Of a stretch of 35,732 bases of DNA, positions 16,252 to 25,155 are shown in pieces (the first letter of the stretch is position 1; each line of letters starts with the position of its first letter). A program made the position numbers and the translations under genes. The DNA lies in assembly GCA_005116775.1 (NCBI GenBank), contig SWDN01000003.1, forward strand, positions 418,956 to 454,687. Reading direction: 5' to 3'. A model generated the notes under the pieces. It ran no database searches. It saw only the letters and a program-made list of their open reading frames with translations, and was not told where the DNA came from. The stretch comes from Nitrospira sp. (GTDB lineage: Bacteria; Nitrospirota; Nitrospiria; Nitrospirales; Nitrospiraceae).

Positions 16252-16503
16252 CTATCGATTCTGCTCCGTCACGGCTCGATCTCTCCGTTCGTCTTCGTCC
16301 CGTTCCTTTTGAAGGCGGGGAGAAACCTCCTGAGGCCGCACATCGACCGGTTCATATCGAATATGTTTGGCCGATGCAACCGAGGTCAGTAACCACCGCA
16401 CTCCGAGCGTGGCTAATGCGGCGAGCAGACAGAGTAGGACGACCATGCCAAAAAATCTGATTGCGCGCCGCCCCCGGAGGCTGAACCAATGGGCTTTACT
16501 CAC
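16252..16503 (-). CDS. Small single-pass membrane protein, hypothetical
   Basis: This 83-residue protein has a basic N-terminus (KAHWFSLRGRRAIRF), one hydrophobic helix (about 18-40, FGMVVLLCLLAALATLGVRWLL) and a highly charged C-terminal tail (about 46-83, with KERDEDERRDRA). It is probably an inner-membrane protein with the tail outside the cytoplasm. The start overlaps the stop of the zinc-ribbon methyltransferase gene by ATGA, and the amidotransferase gene begins 24 bases downstream of its stop, so it belongs to the operon. I do not recognise it. A role as an assembly or anchoring partner of the glycan machinery is inference from position. Confidence 0.7.
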   Translation of the reverse strand: MSKAHWFSLRGRRAIRFFGMVVLLCLLAALATLGVRWLLTSVASAKHIRYEPVDVRPQEVSPRLQKERDEDERRDRAVTEQNR

Positions 16504-17375
16504 GACAATCCCTCACCTCGCCTGGCGATGAGTTCAAACGAGGGAGCCGACACTATGCGCCCTCCCGTCGCCTTATAGAGCAGCTCCGACCAGGACCAAA
16601 ATGCCGTCGCGCCGACTCGCCATTTCAGACGACTGGTCCATGGATTGGTCGAGGTGAGAGGCCCTCGACTCGGAACTGAGTTATGGATCGCAATGGTTTG
16701 TAATCCAATACCCTTCAACAGCGAGCGGAGCGCTTGAGGCGAATACAAAAACAAGTGAAACGCCTGATCATAGCGGGATCCGACCCATCGAGCCGGTATT
16801 CGCATCGGAATGTGAAAGGCCCCGTTCGTCGCTCTGATCACAAGGAAGCCAGACGATGACAAGGCTCCGGCGACTTGCTTCAAGAGGCCTGTCGGATTCG
16901 TCACGGTCTCTAACACGTTGACAAGGGTGATCGCGTCGAATGGCTCATGTTGATCGCTCCGTTCGAGCCAATCGGGCGGAAGCACCGTCAATCCTCGGCG
17001 AGCAGCGCGCGCGGCTGCCTTCTTCGATAATTCCAGCCCGTAACAGGTCCATCCTGCCGACTGACACAGCGACAAGAACGCGCCATCGCCACACCCGACA
17101 TCGAGCAACCGGCCGGGAGGCTGCCGATACAGTCCAAGACGGTGAGCGACACTCTCAAACACTGGGTATCGATCCGACGAGGCCTCTGCTTCGCCATACG
17201 CCTCATCGTAGTCCTCTCGGTAAAACTCCTCGACCATGGTCCCTAACGGGCGAGGATTCTGAAACACGAGGTCGCAGTCTGGGCAACGGACATACCGCCT
17301 GGTCAGTGTGTGGAACACCTCGACCAACATCGAGCGACTGCCACAGGGGCAGAGGATCTGTTCTGTCTCCGGCAT
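16500..17375 (-). CDS. Methyltransferase with N-terminal zinc-ribbon-like motif
   Basis: The 291-residue protein opens with two Cys pairs, CPCGS (Cys9, Cys11) and VRCPDCDLVFQNPRP (Cys31, Cys34), the zinc-ribbon-like start common in class I SAM methyltransferases of sugar biosynthesis. The SAM-binding motif LLDVGCGDGAFL is at about 90-101, followed by LELSKKAAARAARRG and DAITLVNVLETVTNP. The C-terminal part (HIPMRIPARWVG, FHLFLYSPQALRSLL) is typical of this group. The start at 17375 is chosen because the previous gene ends at 17387; the frame is open further upstream but would lie inside that gene. It probably methylates a sugar or glycan end group. Confidence 0.88.
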   Translation of the reverse strand: MPETEQILCPCGSRSMLVEVFHTLTRRYVRCPDCDLVFQNPRPLGTMVEEFYREDYDEAYGEAEASSDRYPVFESVAHRLGLYRQPPGRLLDVGCGDGAFLSLCQSAGWTCYGLELSKKAAARAARRGLTVLPPDWLERSDQHEPFDAITLVNVLETVTNPTGLLKQVAGALSSSGFLVIRATNGAFHIPMRIPARWVGSRYDQAFHLFLYSPQALRSLLKGIGLQTIAIHNSVPSRGPLTSTNPWTSRLKWRVGATAFWSWSELLYKATGGRIVSAPSFELIARRGEGLS

Positions 17376-17386
17376 AGCTGCAGTCT

Positions 17387-18550
17387 TCACGCTGCCACTC
17401 GTTTTTGCGCCGGCACCGGCACACCTGCATCGTTCATCGCCGAGTCGAAGATCGCCGTGGTGCTTGCAACCATAGGCTCCACCGTAAAGCGCTCTCGCAC
17501 CAGGGCTCGTCCCTCCGCTCCCATCCTCGATGCAGCGGTCGGATTGCTCAGCATGTCCCTGATCGCCCTTGCCAACGCCTGAGGATCTCGCGGAGGCACC
17601 AGCAATCCCGTCTTCTGATGCCCAATCAATTCTGGAACGCCGTTGACTCGCGACGCCACAACCGGGCAACCCATGGCCAATGCTTCCAACAACACAAAGG
17701 GGAACCCCTCGGAAAGTGAGGGCAGCACAAACAGATCCGCCGCAGCCAGAATATCGGGAATATCCTCACGGGCCCCGACAAAACGGCACGCCTGTTCGAC
17801 ACCCAAATCGATCGCCATACGATGCAATGCCTGTTGCAGTTCGCCCTCCCCAACGAACACACAGCTGAGCTGAGGCCATGTGTCGAGTATGTCAGGAAGA
17901 GCCCTCAGCAGATAGCGATGGCCTTTCTGCTCGGTCAATCGTGCGATCGTCACTAGCACCGGCCCCTGCGTCGCTCCTAATTCCCGTCTCACTTTTTGAC
18001 GGTTCGGCTGTGTGGAGAAAACAGAGAGATCCACGCCATTGTAGACCGTCTGCGTCACCTCCGCCGCGCTCGGACATTCTTCGATCGCGTCTCGTCGATT
18101 CGCCTCCGAGACACAGATAATCCGATGGGCCAATGGAAGCGTCATGCGCAACAACCGCGCATACAGCCATCGTGTAAACGGAGAGACCTCATAATCTTGC
18201 AGTGAATTATGAACCGTCGAGATAATGACCGGCACACCGGCGACGTACCCTGCAATCCGTCCATAGAAGTTTGCCCTCGCTCCATGCGTTTGTAGGATAG
18301 TGACGCGCTCGTGTATCAGCAACCGCGCCAACCGCCAGAGGGCGAAAGGGTTGAACAGTGGGGCCAGATGGACAAGATGCGTCTCTACTCCTCTCTCTTT
18401 CATGCGCCCGATGAATGGACCAGGCTCTGGACAGATCAGGATCGGTCGATACCGAGTGCGGTCGAGTCGGTCACACAGCAATTCCAGATACCGTTCACCT
18501 CCTCCATAACCCGATGACCCAGCCAGTTCTGCAACGACGACAGGCATCAT
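17387..18550 (-). CDS. GT4 family glycosyltransferase
   Basis: A 387-residue retaining glycosyltransferase with the full GT-B layout. The N-terminal acceptor domain has a GSSGYGGGERYLELLCDRL start and a THGARANFYGRIAGYVAGVPVI segment. The linker VYNGVDLSVF leads to a donor domain with VTIARLTEQKGHRYLL, VGEGELQQAL and the catalytic-loop motif SEGFPFVLLEALAMGCPVVAS. ATGATG at the start overlaps the preceding stop, so either ATG (18550 or 18547) may be used. It should add one sugar to the lipid-linked repeat unit at the cytosolic face of the inner membrane. Donor specificity cannot be told. Confidence 0.93.
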   Translation of the reverse strand: MMPVVVAELAGSSGYGGGERYLELLCDRLDRTRYRPILICPEPGPFIGRMKERGVETHLVHLAPLFNPFALWRLARLLIHERVTILQTHGARANFYGRIAGYVAGVPVIISTVHNSLQDYEVSPFTRWLYARLLRMTLPLAHRIICVSEANRRDAIEECPSAAEVTQTVYNGVDLSVFSTQPNRQKVRRELGATQGPVLVTIARLTEQKGHRYLLRALPDILDTWPQLSCVFVGEGELQQALHRMAIDLGVEQACRFVGAREDIPDILAAADLFVLPSLSEGFPFVLLEALAMGCPVVASRVNGVPELIGHQKTGLLVPPRDPQALARAIRDMLSNPTAASRMGAEGRALVRERFTVEPMVASTTAIFDSAMNDAGVPVPAQKRVAA

Positions 18551-19398
18551 GGCTTTCTTCCCACGACCAACAAGCTCCCGCGTAAATGGGGAAACAGGTA
18601 GAAGGGTACCTTCACCCAGTCAACGGCGCTCTGGCGAGTGGACTGCCGACAATCCTGTGTGTCTTCGCCAAGAAAAAAATTCGCCTGCGCGATCTCGAAT
18701 CCCACATGGCGCAGCATCTCTGCTAGCTCGTGCATCGCATACTCTCTCGCGTGCGGTCGCCATTCGTCGTTCGGATCGTTGTAGCCGGGAGGGGCCAGAC
18801 GATCGTTGGGCGATCGACCGATCAACAGCTTAAAGACATTGCCGATACGAGTCACATTGGGCGTGGTGATGACAAGATGGCCGCCGGACTTCAAAATTCT
18901 GTAGGCTTCCGTCATCAGATGAAAGGGTGAGGTGAGATGTTCAACGATCTCCAATGCAAAGACGAGTTGTACCGAACGATCGGGGAGCGGAACTGTTTCC
19001 TGGTATCCTTTGGATGTAAATTGCTGCCCGGCTGGATCGAGATTGACGGTAAGGATCTCCACACCGGCATCCTGCCTCATGAACTGTACGAACTCTGGAC
19101 TGGCCATCAGGCCGGCGCCGAACAGACGCGCCGCTTTCGTCGGCTGAATTTCACGCAAGAGGCGCAACAGGCTCCCTGGGAATGGCCCGAAATCTACAAT
19201 CGTGTGCGGCTCATCGGACAACCACCTCAATCCGCTCCGAAGCGCAACATGGAGCCGATCGCGACATTTCAACACATGATTCATTGGCTTCGTGAAGCGA
19301 GGGTCCTCTGCTCCAAACGTGTCGTACTGCGAAGGTCGGTAGGTTCGCACCAGACGATTGAACTGGCTTCCAGTTAGATCGTAGTTCATCTGATTCAT
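18547..19398 (-). CDS. SAM-dependent methyltransferase
   Basis: The 283-residue protein (start MNQMNYDLTG at 19398, coupled by ATGA to the gene before it) has a class I SAM fold. Motif I reads IVDFGPFPGSLL (about 67-78), with Pro residues where many relatives have Gly. The later motifs LPDRSVQLVFALEIVEHL and AYRILKSGGHLVITTPNVTR are typical of the methyltransferase 11/23 type. The C-terminus (AEMLRHVGFEIAQANFFLG) is also standard. It probably O-methylates a glycan sugar or terminus. An upstream in-frame Met at 19488 lies in the preceding gene and is unlikely. Confidence 0.87.
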   Translation of the reverse strand: MNQMNYDLTGSQFNRLVRTYRPSQYDTFGAEDPRFTKPMNHVLKCRDRLHVALRSGLRWLSDEPHTIVDFGPFPGSLLRLLREIQPTKAARLFGAGLMASPEFVQFMRQDAGVEILTVNLDPAGQQFTSKGYQETVPLPDRSVQLVFALEIVEHLTSPFHLMTEAYRILKSGGHLVITTPNVTRIGNVFKLLIGRSPNDRLAPPGYNDPNDEWRPHAREYAMHELAEMLRHVGFEIAQANFFLGEDTQDCRQSTRQSAVDWVKVPFYLFPHLRGSLLVVGRKP

Positions 19399-20729
19399 AG
19401 CCTTATGGGAAGATGTTGTCGGCGACGCAACGACGCCATCGGGAGACGAACCTGCGCCAAAACCGCGACGGCCAGAACGATAAGGCACGGTAACACAGGC
19501 AACGCATACCGGCCAGCTTCAACTGTGAATGGGATGTAACCCAACATCAAACCGAGCGGAAATATATACAGCGGTACCAGGGCTCGCCAACGCGCATGGT
19601 AAAACCACGCGCTCCAGAGAGCCAGCAGGGCTAAACCAGGAACCAACAACAATCGTTTACCTACACTGTAGCCGGCCACAAACCAGCCTCGGTCTAGAGC
19701 GTCATTCATGAGCCCGCGCATGAATCCCTCTTCGGAACCTACGAGGTAGAACTGATTTCCAATCCAGAAATCGAACATCCGCGTCACGGACAGCCAGATA
19801 TATCGCGTCGGTTGCTCTGTGATACGCTCCCATCCCTTCGCGCGCAGAAGTTGATCGGTCGATACCTCGTACATCGCATGGGCATAGGGCAAGGGTGTGA
19901 TTCCTGCGGTTTCCCAAATCTTCGACTCGGTCTCGTACGGCATGGGCCAACTCCCCCGCGAGAGGGGGTCGCTCCCCATCCAGAGACCGGCGCCGACTCC
20001 TGCAGAAATGGGTATCACCGTATTGAATGTCAGATAGTTCCGTATCGTCCAGGGCGCGACGATCAGCAGACAAGCCAGCAGATAGAAGGCTGCGAAGCGA
20101 GTCTTGACTCCGATGGTCTCCTTTCCCCAATAGACCGATGCGACGACACAGAGGCCGAGCAATATCGCGACCGGTTTGCAGAGCATGGTCAATCCGGCAA
20201 GCACACCCGCAATGGCAAACGTATACGGCCGCCGAGAATTCATACACACGACCGTCGCCCACAACCAGGCAGTCATCAGCAGCGTCAAGAGACTTTCACT
20301 CCTGATCCTCGGATCGTATGTCCAATAGGCTGGATAGAGGAACAACACCGACGCCGCGACTGCGCCAGTCCAGGAACCGAAGAGTCTCATTCCTACTCGA
20401 TAGAGACAGAGGCTTGCTCCGATATCACAGGCCACATGCAGATAGGGAACCCATTCGGGCCGGTGACCGACCACGCGATAAAACGCCCCCAGGAACAGAG
20501 GATACAGCGGACCGACGTGCGCCGACGGTGTCGTGCCGTCCAGAGTAAAGTCTCCCAGCGACGCCAGATTCCACGCGACTGCGTCAAACAGATCGTCGAT
20601 GGCATACCCATGCCGTGCTGTATGCAGAATCGTCCATGCTCGCGCCAGTAATCCAACCACACCGGCCACGATCAACAATGCAATGGGAGACCATCGTCTC
20701 TCCACATTCGTTTCGCCGACCTGTCTCAT
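19395..20729 (-). CDS. GT39-like polytopic glycosyltransferase
   Basis: A 444-residue integral membrane protein with roughly ten to twelve hydrophobic segments. The first loop after helix 1 carries GYAIDDLFDAVAWNL, an acidic pair as in the ArnT/PMT (GT39, GT-C fold) superfamily, followed by GPLYPLFLGAFYRVVG. Later family-like features are YDPRIRSESLLTLL, GLTMLCKPVAILLGL and PWTIRNYLTFNT. Such enzymes use a polyprenyl-phosphate-linked sugar and act on the outer face of the inner membrane, so this one probably decorates the glycan after flipping. The start at 20729 overlaps the preceding stop by ATGA. Confidence 0.88.
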   Translation of the reverse strand: MRQVGETNVERRWSPIALLIVAGVVGLLARAWTILHTARHGYAIDDLFDAVAWNLASLGDFTLDGTTPSAHVGPLYPLFLGAFYRVVGHRPEWVPYLHVACDIGASLCLYRVGMRLFGSWTGAVAASVLFLYPAYWTYDPRIRSESLLTLLMTAWLWATVVCMNSRRPYTFAIAGVLAGLTMLCKPVAILLGLCVVASVYWGKETIGVKTRFAAFYLLACLLIVAPWTIRNYLTFNTVIPISAGVGAGLWMGSDPLSRGSWPMPYETESKIWETAGITPLPYAHAMYEVSTDQLLRAKGWERITEQPTRYIWLSVTRMFDFWIGNQFYLVGSEEGFMRGLMNDALDRGWFVAGYSVGKRLLLVPGLALLALWSAWFYHARWRALVPLYIFPLGLMLGYIPFTVEAGRYALPVLPCLIVLAVAVLAQVRLPMASLRRRQHLPIRL

Positions 20730-21466
20730 TTCATGCAAATCCCGATGAGATTCGTGTCGCCAGCGACACCTTCCTCATATTCAACGTCCTGAGGAGTAAT
20801 GGCTTCCAATGTAGGACCCCCTTGAAGCCGACTGACTACACTGCCAAGCCAATGCCGAATCGGCCTCGGAATAAGGTTCCGAATGCCTCCTGGATCATAT
20901 CGCCGAACAGAATCCATCGACCGCTCTGCCGCTTTCAACCGAGATCCTTGGCGGCGGCCGAACCAGCGGATACTCGAAAAGTATGGGGACAGAATGTCTC
21001 GAAACTCCTCATGGCTATACTCTCGCACGTGATAGGGATCTTCTGGCTTGTATGACACGCCCTTCCCGTGCGGCGTAAAGATGACCAGCATGCCGGTTTT
21101 GCGCAAGACGCGCGCGACCTCCGCCACGAACCGGTGATCGTCCACGATATGTTCGATCGTGTCCTGTGACAGGATACAGTCGAACGAATCGTCACGAAAA
21201 CCGAGTGCGCAGCCATCCATCGCCAAAAACGACGCGCCTGAATGACCGTAGCGGATACGGTTGCGGGCAACGATGTGAGGGGCACAATCCACTCCGACGA
21301 CTCGACCGGCCTTGCCACTCAAATACTCGGACCCGTAGCCGGTCCCGCAGGCAAGATCGAGCACGTTCAATCGTTCGAGTTCTGGAACTTGCTCGGCTGC
21401 CCACACATAGCCAGACAAGTTCACAATATGTTGCGTGTCGGTCGGATAGGCCTCTCGTCGTTCCAT
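20726..21466 (-). CDS. SAM-dependent methyltransferase
   Basis: The 246-residue class I methyltransferase has motif I VLDLACGTGYGS (35-46), then VVGVDCAPHIVARNRIRYG, SFDCILSQDTIEHI and ARVLRKTGMLVIFTPHG. A HVREYSHEEFRDIL segment follows, as in the methyltransferase type 11 group near glycosyltransferases. The C-terminal 60 residues are less conserved and may hold the acceptor site. It is the first of three methyltransferases in the locus; it is separated by 16 bases from the GT2 stop and overlaps the GT39-like start by ATGA. The acceptor is unknown. Confidence 0.87.
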   Translation of the reverse strand: MERREAYPTDTQHIVNLSGYVWAAEQVPELERLNVLDLACGTGYGSEYLSGKAGRVVGVDCAPHIVARNRIRYGHSGASFLAMDGCALGFRDDSFDCILSQDTIEHIVDDHRFVAEVARVLRKTGMLVIFTPHGKGVSYKPEDPYHVREYSHEEFRDILSPYFSSIRWFGRRQGSRLKAAERSMDSVRRYDPGGIRNLIPRPIRHWLGSVVSRLQGGPTLEAITPQDVEYEEGVAGDTNLIGICMK

Positions 21467-21482
21467 GAGATCGTCGGTCTCC

Positions 21483-22439
21483 CTACCCTTGCGTCCCCGA
21501 TGAAACAGTCATCCCCTGCTCAACAGACTGAGGCCCACTCCACAATCGACGGACAGTGGTCAGACAGCTCTCTACTCGCCGACGCCGCGACTCCGGCGCA
21601 TACCCTATCGACTGCATCAAGCGCCATCCTGCGCCGCCTGCAATCCACCCTTTCATGAGCCATCGCTTGACGGGAGAAAAATGTTTCTCGATATACCGTA
21701 TCCGGCTCAACTCCCATACGAGCTGTAGACGTTCACGATCGCGCCCGCTGCTGCGGCCGATGAGATGGACAATACCGGCTTCGGCCATATGCCGCACACG
21801 AAGCCCCTGTTGACGCAGACGCCGGCACAGATCGACATCTTCAAAATACATAAAGAACTCTTCGTCCAGCCCTCCTAATTGTTGCAGTACTGTTCGCCGA
21901 ATCATCAGACAGGCCCCGTTCGCCCATTCGACATCTTGGGATCGCGTGCAATCGACCGCCAGTGACGCCGCAGCCGCCGCCTGCGTGGCCGGGGCCATCC
22001 GTTGAAACAACGCCGAGTAAAAGAGGTGATCACGAATGGAGGGAAACGGAAAGCAGGTGTGAGTCAGATCCCCATCTCCCGTCCATTGCCGGCAACTCAC
22101 CGCCCCAACGTCACGATGATCGTCCAAATACGCCGCCATGATTCCGAACGCCTGATCCTTGACGATCGTGTCGCTGTTAAGCAACAACACGTGTCGACCA
22201 CGGCTCACGATCAAGCCCTGATTGACCGCTTTCGCGAATCCACGATTATCCGAGTTCGCAATGATGGTCGCAGCAACATGAGCTTCCTTCAGCGCGCTGA
22301 CCGTCCCGTCTTTCGAATTGTTATCAACGACGATCACTTCGAACGTGATCGCCGTCGTGTGCGCATAAACAGAACGAAGACAATCGAGGAGGACCTCTTT
22401 TGTGTTGTAACTGACAATGATAATCGAGAGATCGATCAT
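21483..22439 (-). CDS. GT2 glycosyltransferase (rhamnosyltransferase-like)
   Basis: The protein starts at 22439 with MIDLSIIIVSYNTKEVLLDCL and is 318 residues long. It has the GT2 signatures FEVIVVDNNSKDGT and NSDNRGFAKAVNQGL. The metal-site motif is LLLNSD (an N-S-D form, as in rhamnosyl- or galactofuranosyl-type GT2 enzymes), and the acceptor/catalytic segment is GLDEEFFMYFEDVDLCRRLRQQG. Further upstream the same frame is open but lies within the flippase gene and makes no sense. An AGG precedes the ATG, 35 bases from the flippase stop. It probably adds a deoxyhexose such as rhamnose, but this is only family resemblance. Confidence 0.92.
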   Translation of the reverse strand: MIDLSIIIVSYNTKEVLLDCLRSVYAHTTAITFEVIVVDNNSKDGTVSALKEAHVAATIIANSDNRGFAKAVNQGLIVSRGRHVLLLNSDTIVKDQAFGIMAAYLDDHRDVGAVSCRQWTGDGDLTHTCFPFPSIRDHLFYSALFQRMAPATQAAAAASLAVDCTRSQDVEWANGACLMIRRTVLQQLGGLDEEFFMYFEDVDLCRRLRQQGLRVRHMAEAGIVHLIGRSSGRDRERLQLVWELSRIRYIEKHFSPVKRWLMKGWIAGGAGWRLMQSIGYAPESRRRRVESCLTTVRRLWSGPQSVEQGMTVSSGTQG

Positions 22440-22474
22440 TGAATTGCCTATGAGCCTATGCCGGTGATCATCTC

Positions 22475-23971
22475 TCACCGATGCTCCCAGAGAACTTTCA
22501 AGCGAGGAACCTCCACCAGCCAGAGGTAGTAGCTGTACAGGCTCAATCCTCCCAGGCAGGCTGAGGCCAGAACCCAAGAGAGAGACAGGGACGAACCTGT
22601 ATCCGATAATAGAAGAATCATCACGGCAAGAAGCCCTGCAAGGAGACAGGCTCTTCCGGTAGTCCATAGTATCGAGCCCACCACTGGTCCAAGAAGTTCT
22701 CGAGTTCCGATCCCTTGCAGGAACACTCCTACGATGTAACTGGAGACCAGCGCGGCGGCCGCGCCCGTGATGCCGAAACCCATAGTCAGGGGCACAATCG
22801 CTACGGCGTAAAAAATGAACTGCCCTCTCCAACTCTTCATCTGAAGATCAGGCCGATTGACCCCGTAATGCAAGGCGGTCATCACGCTCGAGTACCCGGC
22901 AAGAACGGCATAGACACAAAGCACCCTCACTGGCTCGACGATCACAAGCCATTGTGGGCCGAATGCCAATGGCACAATGATCGGAGCGAGCACGGCCACA
23001 CCCGTTGCCAGCGGAATGAACATGAATCCTACCAGCCCCATTTGCAGTTCGAACACGCGGGCTATTCCCGGTCGATCCTCTTGCAGCAAGGCATAGGTGG
23101 GCATACTGATCTGATGGAGCAACACCGTAGCTCTGACACCCAGCAGCAGCGGGATCGACAGAGCGAGTTGATAGAGGCCCAATGAATCCTGTCCGAGGAT
23201 ACGCCCGATGATCAGTTCGCCCCCACTCATGACGCCGAAGATACAGAGTGTCGTCACGTTCAAATGTTTTCCGTAGCGAAAAAAATAATCGCGCGCTGGG
23301 CGATAGAGAGACAGGCGTGGCCGGAATGGGGCTACCCAGAACGACAGGAGGCTGCCTACGCACATTCCAAGCAACTGTCCAAGCAAGAGCGCCCACACGT
23401 TCCGGAGCCATAACGCGAGCGCGACGATGGCTCCGGCTTCAATCACACGTCTGACGAGATCCATCGTGACACGCAGCCGCAGATCCAGCTTCTTCAATAC
23501 AAGTGCCATCGCGGGACTTTGGAGTCCATGCAGCACGAGCAACCACGCATGCACCCTCAACAACGATGCCAATTGAGGCATCTGCATGGCCTGCCCGATC
23601 ATATCGGCTCCCGCAAAGAGACAGGCTGCCATGACGACACCGCGCACAATCGCGACAGTCCATGCGACAGCCAAATCCTTCTGGCCGACTTCAGCCTTGG
23701 CAATCAACGCCGATTCAAGACCGAGTTCACTGATAGTCATGAACGCCAACACGATGGTCGCCGATGCAGCCATCACGCCAAAATCGGCTGGGGTCAACAG
23801 ACGCGCCACCACCATGAGCTGAATTGCCGCGAGCACTTTGTCCAACACAAATCCTGTCCCAGCCCATCCACCTGCCTGGAGAACTCGATGGCGCAGGCGC
23901 AGAATAGACGGCTCATCCATGCCTTGCTCCACTTGAGGCTCCATCACAGCTGTCTTACCGCTGGTCGTCAT
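22475..23971 (-). CDS. Wzx-like polysaccharide flippase
   Basis: A 498-residue polytopic protein with about twelve to fourteen hydrophobic segments and the conserved start of the polysaccharide transporter family: GGWAGTGFVLDKVLAAIQL followed by ARLLTPADFGVMAAS. Such proteins move undecaprenyl-PP-linked repeat units across the inner membrane to the periplasm, where Wzy polymerises them. The start at 23971 (MTTSGKTAVME) overlaps the previous stop by ATGA. The variant HLNVTTLCIFGVMSGGELIIGRILG in the middle is also typical. It fits the Wzc- and Wza-like genes upstream as the third part of a Wzx/Wzy export route. Confidence 0.9.
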   Translation of the reverse strand: MTTSGKTAVMEPQVEQGMDEPSILRLRHRVLQAGGWAGTGFVLDKVLAAIQLMVVARLLTPADFGVMAASATIVLAFMTISELGLESALIAKAEVGQKDLAVAWTVAIVRGVVMAACLFAGADMIGQAMQMPQLASLLRVHAWLLVLHGLQSPAMALVLKKLDLRLRVTMDLVRRVIEAGAIVALALWLRNVWALLLGQLLGMCVGSLLSFWVAPFRPRLSLYRPARDYFFRYGKHLNVTTLCIFGVMSGGELIIGRILGQDSLGLYQLALSIPLLLGVRATVLLHQISMPTYALLQEDRPGIARVFELQMGLVGFMFIPLATGVAVLAPIIVPLAFGPQWLVIVEPVRVLCVYAVLAGYSSVMTALHYGVNRPDLQMKSWRGQFIFYAVAIVPLTMGFGITGAAAALVSSYIVGVFLQGIGTRELLGPVVGSILWTTGRACLLAGLLAVMILLLSDTGSSLSLSWVLASACLGGLSLYSYYLWLVEVPRLKVLWEHR

Positions 23972-25155
23972 GCTGCTCGCCTTGTCGCGGCACAGGCCGC
24001 AAGACACACCTGTTCTAACTCTTGAGCGCGGGCTCTCCAGGTATGAGACTGGAGCACTGCCTCACGCCCCCGTTCACTCATCTTTCCTCGCTCATGAGGG
24101 TCTTCAAGTAGATGGACTAACTGGCGGGCTAAGTCCTCTGCATCGTCAGGTTCTGTGACGAGTCCGCACTGAATGGCCGACACCGTCTCTCCATAGCCAG
24201 GCCCGACTGTCGTCACCACAGGACGCCCACAGGACAGATATTCCCACAATTTCATTGAATCGCCCGGGTAGGATCGCGTCTGACGATGCAACACAACACA
24301 GACATCGCATGCGGCAATCCACAACGGTACCTGACTGTACTCGGCTCGCCCAACAAATCGGACGATATCTGCTAGGCCTCGCTTCTGAACCAACTCCTCA
24401 AGCGCCGGTCTTGTTTGACCGTCTCCCACCAGCAAAAATGTGGCGGCTGGAACCTTGTCCCGCACAAAGGCTACCGCTTCGATCAACGTCTCCAACCCAT
24501 GCCAAGGGAAAAATCCTCCGACAAACCCGATATACGGCCCGCTGACAGGAAGTCCGAGGATAGCCCTGGCAGCATCATGCGTTCGAGGGTAAAAGCGATC
24601 CCCGTCAACCCCATTACGAATCACATAACATCGCTCTGAGGGAATTTCCCAAGCCTGCTGCATCTGCGTCACGATTTCGCCGCAGATACTCACCACCGCT
24701 TGCACACGGCGCGCAGTAGTTTTCAATGCGATGCGAAGCGCCCATCGCACGAGTGGAAATCGCCAAACCCCTTGAACCTCCTCCTCCGGCAAACCATTGA
24801 CAAAGAGCACGCTTGCGCAGGGATGACCTGATAAGGCGAGTAGCGGCCCTATCTGTCCCGGGGAATCGAACCAAAGCAGTACGTCTGGCCGCCAGGCTGC
24901 CAACTCCTGCCGCAAGACAGACCATGACGCAATAAGAAAGGAAAGAGGCCGAAGTCCGGCCACCCGCCAGACAGAAATAGGGCGAAATGACAGTGCGGCG
25001 AACTCCTGCGGGAGCGCATGACCGTGCGCAGGTCGCGGACCTACAATTCTAATGGTATGACTATCTAGAGAAAGAGCCTTGGCTAACTCCAACACCTGTC
25101 GGGCTCCGCCTGCCGCTATACTGAGGTCTTCATCACAAAATACGAGAATACGCAT
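23968..25155 (-). CDS. GT4 family glycosyltransferase
   Basis: The 395-residue GT-B enzyme begins MRILVFCDEDLSIAAGGARQVLELAK. A VIRNGVDGDRFYP hinge leads to the donor half, with IGFVGGFFPWHGLETLIEAV and LLVGDGQTRPAL. The expected second E-x7-E position is altered: the sequence reads GDSMKLWEYLSCGRPVVTT, where the first Glu is replaced, a variation seen in some GT4 branches. It overlaps the gene before it by 23 bases and the flippase gene by ATGA. With the neighbouring GT4 it resembles a tandem pair (shared FVGSFYR/FVGGFFP-type sequence), suggesting an old duplication. Confidence 0.9.
   Translation of the reverse strand: MRILVFCDEDLSIAAGGARQVLELAKALSLDSHTIRIVGPRPAHGHALPQEFAALSFRPISVWRVAGLRPLSFLIASWSVLRQELAAWRPDVLLWFDSPGQIGPLLALSGHPCASVLFVNGLPEEEVQGVWRFPLVRWALRIALKTTARRVQAVVSICGEIVTQMQQAWEIPSERCYVIRNGVDGDRFYPRTHDAARAILGLPVSGPYIGFVGGFFPWHGLETLIEAVAFVRDKVPAATFLLVGDGQTRPALEELVQKRGLADIVRFVGRAEYSQVPLWIAACDVCVVLHRQTRSYPGDSMKLWEYLSCGRPVVTTVGPGYGETVSAIQCGLVTEPDDAEDLARQLVHLLEDPHERGKMSERGREAVLQSHTWRARAQELEQVCLAACAATRRAA

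Noticed and set aside
16228-19488. Longer in-frame starts for the three genes ending at 16500, 18547 and 14293
   Set aside because: The extra residues lie inside the preceding genes or lack conservation; downstream starts give ATGA overlaps or conserved N-termini such as MCGICG.
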